A DNA stretch of 64,000 nt from Paractinoplanes bogorensis (GTDB lineage: Bacteria; Actinomycetota; Actinomycetes; Mycobacteriales; Micromonosporaceae). The position numbers were made by a program, and so were the translations under genes. Positions 18,073 through 26,038 of this stretch are shown here, piece after piece (the stretch's first letter is position 1; each line of letters opens with the position of its first letter). The notes under the pieces were generated by a model. That model was not told the DNA's origin. It ran no database searches and was given only the letters and a program-made list of their open reading frames with translations. The stretch covers positions 496,001 to 560,000 of the forward strand of contig NZ_JAHKKG010000006.1 in assembly GCF_018829635.1 (NCBI RefSeq), written 5' to 3'.

Positions 18073-19143
18073 CTACGTCGCGCGGTCCACGGCGGCGGTG
18101 GCCATGTCGGTCAGGGCCTCGTGCACGAACGGCGGGAGCGGCGCCGCGTCGAGGGCGGTCAGGGCCGCCTCCGCCCGTACGCGAATCATCTGTTCGATCT
18201 GTTTCAAGGCTCCCGTGTCGATGATGATGGTGCGCAGGTCCTCGGCCCCGTCCGTGTCGAGGCCGGGGTTGCCGAACAGCTCGGCCAGCCGGGCCGCCTG
18301 GGGCCGGGTGGCCGCGTCGCGGGCCAGCGCCATCATCACCGTCGGCTTGCCCTCGCGCAGGTCGTCCAGGGTGGACTTGCCGGTCACGGTCGGGTCGCCG
18401 AAGACGCCCAGCACGTCGTCGCGCAGCTGGAACGCGTCGCCCAGCGGGTCGCCGAAGTCGGTGAACGACGTGTACAGGGCGCGCGGCGCGCCGGCCAGCC
18501 ACGCGCCGATCTGCAGCGGCCTTGTCACCGTGTAGCGGGCCGCCTTCATCCGGATGACGGTCAGCGCGCTCGCCACCGAGCCGTCACCCACGCCGGACAC
18601 CAGATCGAGGTACTGGCCGGCGATCACCTCGGTGCGCATCAGCGCGAACGCCGCGTACCCCTGGTGGATCTGCTTGGGGGACAGGCCGCACTCGTGGAAC
18701 ATCTGTTCGGCCCAGGCCGCGCAGAGGTCGCCGCACAGCAGCGCGGTGTTCCGGCCGAAGGCCAGCGAGTCGCCGCGCCACGAGTGCCGGTCGTGCAGGG
18801 TGGCGAAGAACCGGTGCATGGACGGCTGGCCGCGCCGCCGGTCGCTGCCGTCGATGATGTCGTCGTGGATCAGCGCGAACGCGTGGAACAGTTCGAGGGC
18901 CGCGCCGGCCTTGACGATCTCGTCGCAGTCGTCGCCTCCGCCGCCGCGCCAGCCCCAGTAGCAGAAGGTGGGCCGGATCCGTTTGCCGCCGGCGAGCACG
19001 AAACGGCGCAGCGAGTCGAGCGCGCCGCGCGGTGCGCCGTCCGGCCACGACGGGTCCTGCCGGTCGATGAAGGCGGCGAGGGCCGTGTCGAAGCGTTCCC
19101 GCAGTTCCGCGCTCGCGGGGGCGTGTGTGGCTTCCAGCGTCAT
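18073..19143 (-). CDS. Polyprenyl synthetase (trans-isoprenyl diphosphate synthase), last gene of ebo-like operon
   Basis: A 356-aa enzyme that condenses isopentenyl diphosphate with an allylic diphosphate. First Asp-rich motif DDIID at 94-98 followed by SDRRRGQP; second motif RDDVLGVFGD near 241-250 followed by TGKSTLDDLREGKPT, which is the usual family context. The upstream lid motif GGKRIRP is present at 52-58. Chain length cannot be reliably predicted; bulky residues (H88, F90?) before the first motif would favour medium chains. The ATG overlaps the EboF-like stop by four bases (ATGA). It probably supplies the prenyl donor for the UbiA-type transferase of the same operon. Confidence 0.92.
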   Translation of the reverse strand: MTLEATHAPASAELRERFDTALAAFIDRQDPSWPDGAPRGALDSLRRFVLAGGKRIRPTFCYWGWRGGGGDDCDEIVKAGAALELFHAFALIHDDIIDGSDRRRGQPSMHRFFATLHDRHSWRGDSLAFGRNTALLCGDLCAAWAEQMFHECGLSPKQIHQGYAAFALMRTEVIAGQYLDLVSGVGDGSVASALTVIRMKAARYTVTRPLQIGAWLAGAPRALYTSFTDFGDPLGDAFQLRDDVLGVFGDPTVTGKSTLDDLREGKPTVMMALARDAATRPQAARLAELFGNPGLDTDGAEDLRTIIIDTGALKQIEQMIRVRAEAALTALDAAPLPPFVHEALTDMATAAVDRAT

Positions 19144-20492
19144 GACAACCCCGCCAGGCCGAGCAGCAGAGCTTTGACTTCAACCGCCGACACCGATTCC
19201 CGTACGGCGGAAGGATCGGAACACAGAAGCACCGGCGCGTCCTCGGCGTTGGTGGGGAGCCGGCCGTGTGAGCCGCGGACCGCCTGCGCGCCCGCGTCCA
19301 GTCCGACCGGGTTCATCACGTACCGGAGGCCGATCTTCTTGCGGGCCACCGCGGTGATCGCCCGCCGTCGCGCCGCGCCCGGATCGGCCGGGTCGAAGAA
19401 CAGCTCGGCCGGGTCGTAACCGGGTTTGCGGTGGATCTCGACGCTGCGCGCGAAGTCGGGTGCTCGCGCGTCGTCGAGCCAGTAGTAGTACGTGAACCAG
19501 GAGTCCGGTTCGGCCACCAGCACGAGTTCGCCGGCCCGGGGGTGATCCAGCCCGACATCCGATTTATCCGACAAAACGGAATCGACGCCAGGCAAAGTCG
19601 AGCAGAGCTTCGCCACAGCCGCGACGTCACCAGGATCGCGCACATACACATGCGCCACCTGATGGTCGGCCACGGCGAACGCTCGCGACACCCACGGATC
19701 GAGGTACTCCATCCCGTCCTGGGTGTAGACCTCGAGTAATCCTTCCGACCGCAGCATCCGGTTGATGTCGACCGGACGGCTGACGTCGGTGATGCCGTAC
19801 TCGGAAAGTGCTACCACGGTCGTGTCCGGCAAGGAGAGCAGCGGCGCGAGCACCTCGTCGAGCGCCGCCGCGGCCGCCGCGGCCTGGGGCGAGGACGGCC
19901 CGAACCGCTGCAGGTCGTAGTCGAGGTGCGGGATGTAGACGAGCGTCAGATCGGGGTTGCGGGTGTCCAGCAGGTGTTTCGCCGCGTTCACGATCCACTG
20001 GGACGACGGCATCCCGGCGCCCGGCCCCCAATAGGTGAAGAGCGGGAACGTCGGCAGCTCGTCGTGCAGCTCGGGCGGATAGGTGTAGCAGTCCGGTTCC
20101 TTGCGGCCGTCGGCCCGATAGATGGGCCGCGGCGTGATGGTCCAGTCGACCTGGGCGCCCATCGCGTACCACCAGCAGACGTTGGCGACCGTGAAGCCGG
20201 GCTGCTGCTTGCGGGCCGCGTCCCAGATCTTCTCGCCGCCGACGAGCGCGTTGTGCTGCCGCCAGAGGAACACCTCGCCCAGTTCCCGGAAGTACCAGCC
20301 GTTCCCGACGATCCCGTGCTCGCTCGGCATGACGCCGGTGAGAAACGTGGACTGCGCGGAACAGGTCACGGCCGGCAACACCGTACCCAGCGGGGCCTGA
20401 AAGCCCTTGTCCGCCACGGCCCGCAGCTTCGGCATGTGGGCCAGCAGTCGCGGGGTCAGCCCGACCACGTCGAGCACGAGCAGCCGGCTCAT
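19140..20492 (-). CDS. eboF: Alkaline-phosphatase-superfamily phosphodiesterase, EboF-like
   Basis: A 450-aa protein of the nucleotide pyrophosphatase/phosphodiesterase branch of the alkaline phosphatase superfamily. MSRLLVLDVVGLTP gives the first metal-site Asp, and TCSAQSTFLTGVMPSEHGIVGNGW carries the nucleophile Thr and GxxPxxHG motif. Later metal ligands lie in SEYGITDVSRPVD and the DHQVAHVYV segment. No signal peptide. The ATG overlaps the EboE stop (ATGA). Assignment as EboF rests on family plus position next to EboE; the natural substrate is unknown. Confidence 0.85.
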   Translation of the reverse strand: MSRLLVLDVVGLTPRLLAHMPKLRAVADKGFQAPLGTVLPAVTCSAQSTFLTGVMPSEHGIVGNGWYFRELGEVFLWRQHNALVGGEKIWDAARKQQPGFTVANVCWWYAMGAQVDWTITPRPIYRADGRKEPDCYTYPPELHDELPTFPLFTYWGPGAGMPSSQWIVNAAKHLLDTRNPDLTLVYIPHLDYDLQRFGPSSPQAAAAAAALDEVLAPLLSLPDTTVVALSEYGITDVSRPVDINRMLRSEGLLEVYTQDGMEYLDPWVSRAFAVADHQVAHVYVRDPGDVAAVAKLCSTLPGVDSVLSDKSDVGLDHPRAGELVLVAEPDSWFTYYYWLDDARAPDFARSVEIHRKPGYDPAELFFDPADPGAARRRAITAVARKKIGLRYVMNPVGLDAGAQAVRGSHGRLPTNAEDAPVLLCSDPSAVRESVSAVEVKALLLGLAGLS

Positions 20493-21589
20493 CGGGTCAC
20501 CGCCGCCGACAGCTCGTCGCGGGCGAAGGCCAGCTCGGCCGCGATCCCGTCGGCCAGCCCGGCCGCGTCCTTGGGCCGCTGCTCTTCGGGGAGGACCCCC
20601 CACGTGTACGTCTCCACGTCGTAGTGCTCGCAATCGGAGTTCGCGCGCAACGCCCGCAGGGCCTCACGCAGCACGGGCACGGTCGAGGCCAGCGGCGCGG
20701 CCGGTTCGGCGTGCAGCGGCACGTGATAGTGGATGCGCCACGGCCCGGGCAGCTTCTGGGCGAGTGCCGCGTCGAGGTCATCCGTCGCCTCGCCGCCCGC
20801 CGATCGGGTCTGATGCAAAAACCTGGGTTCCACGTACGCGTGCAGAACGTCAGCCGCCGCAACGGGATCGTCCGCTTCCAGCGCCGCCGACACCTGCACC
20901 TTGACGACCGGGACGCCGGCCTGCTTCAAACGGTCGAGGGCGGCCACCGGTTCCTCCCACGCGCACGCGAGGTGGGCGAGGTCGAGGCAGACGCCGAGCC
21001 GATTGGTGTCCACTCCGGACAGCAGCGCGGCCGCCTGAGTGGTGTTCTCGATCAGGCAGCCCGGTTCGGGTTCGAAACCGACCTTCACCGTACGGCCGGT
21101 CTCCGCCTCGATCCGCGCCAGTCCCCGGGCCAGTTCGTCGAGATGCCCGTAGGCGGCCGTCGCCCGCGAGCCGTCCCACGGGGTGCGCCAGGCGATCGGC
21201 AGCGACGACACCGAGCCGTACGTGGCGCCGTCCGGCATCAGGTCGGTCAGGATCCGGGCCAGCCGCAGCGTGTAGTCGAGGCGTTCCCGCGAGGTCCAGT
21301 CCGGGTAGTAGACGCCGAGTTTCACGACCGGGGCCTGGAACGCCTCGTACGGGAAGCCGTTGAGGGTGACCACCTCCAGACCGCGCGCATCCAGCTCCCG
21401 CCGCAACCGGCGTCTGTCCTCCTCGGATTCCGCCAGCCCGGCGGCGGCCGGAGCGGCCAGCCACAGCCCGAGCCCGAGCACATCGGTGTCGAGACGCCGG
21501 CGGATCGGCAGGGCGTACGTGTCCAGCTGCTCGATGATGCCGTCGAGGTCCTCGGCCGCGTGCACGTTGGTGCAGTAGCTCAGATGCAT
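20489..21589 (-). CDS. eboE: EboE, TIM-barrel (xylose-isomerase-like) metabolite-traffic protein
   Basis: A 366-aa TIM-barrel protein. It begins MHLSYCTNVHAAEDLDGI, with the strand motif LEVVTLNGFPYEAFQ, the acidic PEPGCLIENT segment and the LGVCLDLAHLACAWE metal-site-like motif, all characteristic of EboE. In cyanobacteria the ebo cluster is required to export a scytonemin precursor to the periplasm; in other bacteria its role is unsettled. ATG overlaps the EboB stop by one base. The gene lies in a chain of eight overlapping minus-strand genes. Confidence 0.88.
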   Translation of the reverse strand: MHLSYCTNVHAAEDLDGIIEQLDTYALPIRRRLDTDVLGLGLWLAAPAAAGLAESEEDRRRLRRELDARGLEVVTLNGFPYEAFQAPVVKLGVYYPDWTSRERLDYTLRLARILTDLMPDGATYGSVSSLPIAWRTPWDGSRATAAYGHLDELARGLARIEAETGRTVKVGFEPEPGCLIENTTQAAALLSGVDTNRLGVCLDLAHLACAWEEPVAALDRLKQAGVPVVKVQVSAALEADDPVAAADVLHAYVEPRFLHQTRSAGGEATDDLDAALAQKLPGPWRIHYHVPLHAEPAAPLASTVPVLREALRALRANSDCEHYDVETYTWGVLPEEQRPKDAAGLADGIAAELAFARDELSAAVTR

Positions 21590-22440
21590 CAGCTGCCTCC
21601 GCGCAGGATCGAGTTGCCGGCGAACGTGGCCCCGGTGTCCGTGACATCGGACAGGTCGAGCCGCCCGGACTGCGCATAGAACTCGACCGGGTTGCGCCAC
21701 AGCACCCGGTCCACGTCGTCCTCGCTGAAGCCGTCCTTGGCCATGGCCTCGGCGGTCCGCACGGTGAGCAGCGGATCCGACTTGCCCCAGTCGGCGGCCG
21801 AGTTGACCAGCACGCGCTCCGGCCCGTACTCGCGCAGGATCGCCACCATCCGGTCCGGCGACATCTTCGTGTCCGGATAGATGGAGAAGCCCAGCCACAC
21901 GCCCGCGTCCTTGGCCGCCGCGACGGTGACCTCGTTGAGGTGGTCGAGCGCGACCCGGCCCGGATCGATGCCGGACTCCTTGACCACGTCGAGACTGCGC
22001 TGCAGGCCACGCGCCTTGTCCCGGTGCGGCGTGTGCACCAGGGCGGGAAGCTCGTGGTCGAGGGCCAGGGCCAGCTGGGCCGCGAACGCCTCGTCCTCGG
22101 CCGGCGTCATCGAGTCGTACCCGATCTCGCCCACCGCCACCACGCCGTCCTTGGCCAGATAACGCGGCAGCAGGTCGAGCACCGGCCGGCAGCGCGGATC
22201 GTTGGCCTCCTTGGGGTTCAGCGCGATCGTGGCGTGATGCCGGATGCCGAACTGGCTCGCCCGGAACGGTTCCCACCCGATGATCGAGTCGAAGTAGTCG
22301 GTGAACGACCCCGGCCCGGTGCGCGGCTGACCGAGCCAGAACGCGGGTTCGACCACCGCCCGTACGCCGGAATCGGCCATCCGCTGATAGTCGTCGGTGG
22401 TGCGCGAGGTCATGTGGATGTGCGGATCGAAGATGCGCAT
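21589..22440 (-). CDS. eboB: EboB, TatD-like metal-dependent hydrolase
   Basis: A 283-aa amidohydrolase-superfamily TIM barrel. The metal-binding HxH is at the N-terminus (MRIFDPHIHMTS), followed by VVEPAFWLGQ, GEIGYDSMTPAEDEAF and LVHTPHRDK with the third His. This layout matches TatD-like proteins of ebo clusters. One-base overlaps (TGATG) with both EboA upstream and EboE downstream show tight coupling. No substrate can be assigned. Confidence 0.88.
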   Translation of the reverse strand: MRIFDPHIHMTSRTTDDYQRMADSGVRAVVEPAFWLGQPRTGPGSFTDYFDSIIGWEPFRASQFGIRHHATIALNPKEANDPRCRPVLDLLPRYLAKDGVVAVGEIGYDSMTPAEDEAFAAQLALALDHELPALVHTPHRDKARGLQRSLDVVKESGIDPGRVALDHLNEVTVAAAKDAGVWLGFSIYPDTKMSPDRMVAILREYGPERVLVNSAADWGKSDPLLTVRTAEAMAKDGFSEDDVDRVLWRNPVEFYAQSGRLDLSDVTDTGATFAGNSILRGGS

Positions 22441-23012
22441 CAGGCCTCCTGTGTCTCGTCGAGCAGATTGCGGGCGTCGAGGGGCACCTCACGGCCGGCG
22501 GCTTCGCGTTCCGCGGCGAAGGCGCGCAGCATGTCCTTCAGGGGCGCGTCGGCGCGCTCGTGCAGGCGGTGCACACCCGCGAGCGGCACGCCCATGAACA
22601 CGCACTTGAGCACGGCCTGGCGCCAGGCGTCCGGTTCCAGGCGGTCCGCGTACGGGCCCAGGGCCGCCGCCACGAGCCGCGTGTCGTTGGTGCGCAGCGC
22701 GTCCTCGAGCAGCGGCACGCCGTCGTCGCCGATCGGCAGCAGCGGCAACGCTTTCAGCACGGCCAGCTTCTCCGCCGTGTCCCCGTAGCGGTAGGCGTTC
22801 AGCACCTCTTCGGTGGGGGAGCCGGCCAGCAACAGCGCCCGCGCCGCCTCGTCGGTCGTCCAGCCGTCGGTCAGTGGCTCGCGCCCGTAGCGCCGACCCG
22901 CCGCGGGGAACAGACCGCCTACTGCTTCAGGCTTTTCCCGTACGCGGTCCAGGTCCTCGGTCAGCCGCTCGTTCCCGGCCAGCGTCGTCCGCAGGTCGTC
23001 GAGTGTGGTCAT
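22440..23012 (-). CDS. eboA: EboA-family helical protein
   Basis: A 190-aa, mostly helical protein with no catalytic motif. The diagnostic stretch is ALLLAGSPTEEVLNAYRYGD, then EKLAVLKALPLLPIGD and LLEDALRTNDTRLVAAALGPYA, followed by WRQAVLKCVFMGVPLAGVHRL; these are conserved EboA features. ATG 23012 is chosen because it overlaps the upstream isomerase stop as TGATG; the longer open frame upstream is out of family. EboA is essential in known ebo systems but its biochemical role is unknown. Confidence 0.88.
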   Translation of the reverse strand: MTTLDDLRTTLAGNERLTEDLDRVREKPEAVGGLFPAAGRRYGREPLTDGWTTDEAARALLLAGSPTEEVLNAYRYGDTAEKLAVLKALPLLPIGDDGVPLLEDALRTNDTRLVAAALGPYADRLEPDAWRQAVLKCVFMGVPLAGVHRLHERADAPLKDMLRAFAAEREAAGREVPLDARNLLDETQEA

Positions 23013-23821
23013 CAGCGATCTCCTTTGAGCGCCGTGCGCAGGAAGTCCAGCGACCGGGCCGCGATCGTCGGCGCCGCATGGGAATGCCGGGGCAGTTCGA
23101 CCGAGACCAGCCCGCTGTACTCCCTGTCCAGCGCGGCCAGCACCGGCGGGAAGTCGATCTCGCCGTCGCCGAACTCGAGGTGCTCGTGCGTGCCCCGCCG
23201 CATGTCGTCGATCTGCACGTTGACGAGATGCTCGGCCACGGCGGTCACGCAGTCGGCCACCGGCAGCGGTTCCAGGCACCGGCAGTGCCCGATGTCGAGC
23301 GTGATGCCGAAGTTGGCCGGCCGGCCCAGGTCTTTGTACAGTCGCCGCCAGTCCGCGATGTCGTTGACGAGCATTCCCGGTTCCGGCTCGAAGCCCAGTG
23401 TGACGTTGTGTTTCCCGGCTTCGTCGACGATCTGTCCGGTTCCGTCGACGAGTCGGTCCCACCGGGTGCCGATGCCCGCCCAGAAGGAGACAGCCTCGGC
23501 CCCCAGATCGGCCCCCACCCGTACGGCCTTTCTCAGGTAGTCGAGCCGTTTCGCCGGATCGTCGTCCATCAGCGTGGGGGAGTGCTTGCGCCACGGGTCG
23601 AGCAGATATCGGGCCCCGGTTTCGATGACGACGGCGAGCCCGAGCCGCTGCAGTTCGGCGCCGACGGCCGCCGTCCGCTGGGCCAGATCCGCGTCGAACG
23701 GGTCCAGATGGTTGGTGTCAAGCGTGAGAGCCACGCCGTCATAGCCGAGGTCGGCGATGACCCGCAATGCTTCGGGCAGCCGGTGGTTGCCGAATCCGTT
23801 GGTTCCATAGCCGAACCTCAT
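23012..23821 (-). CDS. Sugar phosphate isomerase/epimerase family TIM-barrel protein
   Basis: A 269-aa AP-endonuclease-2/xylose-isomerase-like TIM barrel. Metal-site acidic residues are visible in LGFEPEPGMLVND, FGITLDIGHCRCLE and VNVQIDDMRRGTHEHLEFGDGEIDFPPVL, the standard pattern of this family. It overlaps the UbiA-like stop (ATGA) upstream and EboA downstream. It is a distant paralogue of EboE. In an operon with inositol-phosphate synthase it could isomerise an inositol or inosose intermediate, but that is inference. Confidence 0.88.
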   Translation of the reverse strand: MRFGYGTNGFGNHRLPEALRVIADLGYDGVALTLDTNHLDPFDADLAQRTAAVGAELQRLGLAVVIETGARYLLDPWRKHSPTLMDDDPAKRLDYLRKAVRVGADLGAEAVSFWAGIGTRWDRLVDGTGQIVDEAGKHNVTLGFEPEPGMLVNDIADWRRLYKDLGRPANFGITLDIGHCRCLEPLPVADCVTAVAEHLVNVQIDDMRRGTHEHLEFGDGEIDFPPVLAALDREYSGLVSVELPRHSHAAPTIAARSLDFLRTALKGDR

Positions 23822-24906
23822 GTCGGCGACACCTTTCGAGCCAGGCGACGGGCGAGCAGGGGGATCAAGGACAGCCCGATCCCGTACGCGGGGGAGCCGG
23901 CCTTGGCGGTCAACGCCCCCTGAAGCCGGGGGAGGTCGGTGATGCCGGTCTTGACGGCGGCGCGGATGCCGGCGCCGCTCGGGTCGGCGACTGCTTCGAG
24001 CTGCACGCGCCCGTATCCGCCCAGGTAGGAGGCCGCCAGCACACCCGTGGCGAGAGTCCGGAAGTTATCCACAATTGCCGCTTGTCCACAGGCGCGGGTA
24101 CTCGCCAAACGCCCGGCACCCATTTCTTGCGACAATGTTCGAGGGGGAGCCCCCTTGGGAGGGTGGGCTCTGCGGGGTGGGTCGACTCTGCGGGGTGGGT
24201 CGACTCTGCGGGGCGGGTCGACTCTGCGGGGCGGCTGGGCTCTGCGGGCCGGCACGACAGCGGAAACAGCAACGCCCAACGTGCCGGCGAGCGTCCTCAG
24301 TGGCAGCCCAGGAGCAGCCCCCAACACCTCATGCCGCGACAACGCCGTAACCGTGTACGTGTGCGCCGCCACGGTCAACGCTGACGGCACCGCCCGCCAC
24401 ATGTCCCCACCACTGGCCCCCAGCAGCACATCGAGCCCCCGGCACACCGACATGACCGCGGGCCCGGCCGCAGTGTTCTTGGCCCACAGGTCATAGGCCC
24501 ACACCGCCCCGGCCAACGGCGCCGCCACCGCGAGGGCTCGCCGTCCACCAGCCAGTCCGGCCAGCCCCACGCCCGCGACGGTCAGCCCGGCTGCGACCAG
24601 CGCCGCCTCCCGGGGCCGCACACGCCCGGACGGAATGGGTCGTTCGGGGCGCTCGCGCGCGTCGAGCTCCCGGTCGGCCCAGTCGTTGGCCGCCATCCCA
24701 CCCCAGTAGAGGCAGATCGAGGCCGCCGCCAGCGCGGGCGTGGCCGGGCGCACCCCACCGGACGCGGCCGCCCCGGCGATCGTGTCGCCCGGAACGGACA
24801 ACGCCGCGGGCGCCCGCACCAGTTCGGCCAGGTCGCGCCAGCGCAGCCGGCGACGTTCCGGCCGCCGGGTCGGCACGGCCGCGGGGCGCGCGGGAGCCTC
24901 AGTCAT
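23818..24906 (-). CDS. eboC: UbiA-type prenyltransferase, EboC-like, with low-complexity insert
   Basis: A 362-aa integral membrane prenyltransferase. The first Asp-rich motif NDWADRELD is at 74-82, followed by RPERPIPSGR; the second region is around VWAYDLWAKNTAAGP. About eight hydrophobic segments are present. Residues ~218-285 are an extra stretch in the loop after GTLGVAVSAV: five PPRR(V/A)(D/Q/H)-type hexapeptide repeats, then an Ala/Arg/Ser-rich part, after which the family sequence resumes at LATGVLAASYLGGYGR. The DNA of the insert holds an 18-bp tandem repeat and two DnaA-box-like 9-mers. It matches the actinobacterial EboC/SCO3242-type group. It overlaps both neighbours. Confidence 0.87.
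   Translation of the reverse strand: MTEAPARPAAVPTRRPERRRLRWRDLAELVRAPAALSVPGDTIAGAAASGGVRPATPALAAASICLYWGGMAANDWADRELDARERPERPIPSGRVRPREAALVAAGLTVAGVGLAGLAGGRRALAVAAPLAGAVWAYDLWAKNTAAGPAVMSVCRGLDVLLGASGGDMWRAVPSALTVAAHTYTVTALSRHEVLGAAPGLPLRTLAGTLGVAVSAVVPARRAQPPRRVDPPRRVDPPRRVDPPRRAHPPKGAPPRTLSQEMGAGRLASTRACGQAAIVDNFRTLATGVLAASYLGGYGRVQLEAVADPSGAGIRAAVKTGITDLPRLQGALTAKAGSPAYGIGLSLIPLLARRLARKVSPT
24065..24090 (+). repeat. Two DnaA-box-like 9-mers inside the eboC insert
   Basis: TTATCCACA at 24065-24073 and TTGTCCACA at 24082-24090, 17 bp apart and in the same orientation, within coding sequence. The second 9-mer recurs on the other strand in the insert of the DMT transporter gene (51490-51498). 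They may mark the inserted element rather than replication control. Confidence 0.6.
24161..24246. repeat. 18-bp tandem repeat in eboC
   Basis: Four complete 18-bp units (GGGTGGGTCGACTCTGCG and close variants) at 24175-24246, preceded by a 14-bp partial unit at 24161. Unit length is a multiple of three, so copy-number change keeps the frame; on the minus strand it encodes Pro-Pro-Arg-Arg hexapeptides in the prenyltransferase. Confidence 0.92.
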
Positions 24907-26026
24907 TCGCGAGCCCCCGCACGAAGCCGGCCAGGTTCGCCCACTGTTCGGCCAGGGCGTGCGGCACCTCGCCGATCGGGTCCTTGAAGAAGAACGCCAG
25001 ATCGGTCAATGCCCCCGTACGCCCGGCGGCGTGTGCGGCCGCGGTCAGCCGGGCCAGGTCGAGGATCAGGGGCGCGGCCAGGGCCGAGTCGCAGCCGTGC
25101 CATGAGAACTCCATGCGCATCTGCGTACCGAGGAAGCCGCTGAACGTGATCAGGTCCCAGGCCGTCTTGAAGTCACCGATGTCATCCACGTATTCGATGT
25201 GGCTGCTGCCCTGCGGCTGGTAGCCCAGCGTCTCGCGAAGCACCCGCTGTTTGCTGCCCGACTTGGCGGCCCGGGCGGCCGGGTCGGCCAGGTTGGCGCC
25301 GTCGCCGCCGCCGAGCAGGTTGGTGCCGGCCCAGGTGCGGACGCGCAGGTTGCGCATCGCGAACATGGGCGCCAGCACCGACTTCACGAGAGTCTCGCCG
25401 GTTTTGCCGTCGTGCCCGGCGTAGGGCAGCCCGGCGGCGGCAGCCATTTCCATGAGCGCCGGCAACCGCGCCCCGGTCGACGGCGTGAAGTCCACGAAGG
25501 GGCATCCGGCGGAGAAGGCCGCGTACGCGTAAACCGAACTCGACGGCAGCGCCGAGGCGGTCATGGCCCGCTCGAGGTCGTCAAGGGTGGGAAAGTCGCC
25601 GTTGAAAAGGGGTTCCGTTGACGAGACGTTGACGACCACGACCCGCTGCAGGCCGCGCCGCCGCCGGAAGTCGTCGATGTCCTGCGCGATCAGCCGTGCC
25701 TGCTCGAGCTGGTTCGCGGCCACCGGCACGGGCCGCAGCTCGCGCTGCAGATCGTCCAACTGGTCGGCCACGGCCGCCGCCGGGCGCGCGGGAAGCACGC
25801 CGGCGGCGACCAGGTTCTCGACCTTCTTCTCCAGGGTGATGTCACTGATGTCGTGCCCACCGAAGACCAGCGAACCCCAGCCCGGTAGGGCCGGCGACGC
25901 CAGCGCAGGCAGTTCCGTGACGCACCCCAGGGGCTCGGCGAGCCCGGCGCGTAGTGCTGTAGCACCGACCATGCTGGTCACTGCGACAGATCCTCGTGCT
26001 CCGATCAACCACACGCCGGTCGACAT
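24899..26026 (-). CDS. ino1: Myo-inositol-1-phosphate synthase family protein, first gene of ebo-like operon
   Basis: A 375-aa enzyme of the inositol-3-phosphate synthase family, which cyclises glucose 6-phosphate with bound NAD+. The N-terminus VWLIGARGSVAVTSMVG is the Rossmann motif; VNVSSTEPLF, PFVDFTPSTGARLPAL, YAGHDGKTGETLVKSVLAPMF and GTNLLGGGDG are conserved family blocks. The ATG is only 12 bases after the stop of the ThuA-domain gene, with no room for a normal promoter, so the operon may be read from further upstream. It overlaps the prenyltransferase by 8 bases. It could play the carbocycle-forming role that the AroB-like EboD has in other ebo clusters (inference). Confidence 0.9.
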   Translation of the reverse strand: MSTGVWLIGARGSVAVTSMVGATALRAGLAEPLGCVTELPALASPALPGWGSLVFGGHDISDITLEKKVENLVAAGVLPARPAAAVADQLDDLQRELRPVPVAANQLEQARLIAQDIDDFRRRRGLQRVVVVNVSSTEPLFNGDFPTLDDLERAMTASALPSSSVYAYAAFSAGCPFVDFTPSTGARLPALMEMAAAAGLPYAGHDGKTGETLVKSVLAPMFAMRNLRVRTWAGTNLLGGGDGANLADPAARAAKSGSKQRVLRETLGYQPQGSSHIEYVDDIGDFKTAWDLITFSGFLGTQMRMEFSWHGCDSALAAPLILDLARLTAAAHAAGRTGALTDLAFFFKDPIGEVPHALAEQWANLAGFVRGLAND

Positions 26027-26038
26027 GGATGAACCCCC

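Noticed and set aside
22440..23594. A 384-residue version of EboA
   Set aside because: The N-terminal half is out-of-frame sequence of the upstream isomerase; the EboA family sequence starts at ATG 23012.
24065..24090. Possible replication origin from two DnaA-box-like 9-mers
   Set aside because: Only two boxes, inside a gene, with no dnaA, dnaN or AT-rich unwinding region nearby.
24161..24246. Possible CRISPR array
   Set aside because: Units are contiguous 18-bp tandem repeats without spacers, lie inside a coding frame, and no cas gene is nearby.
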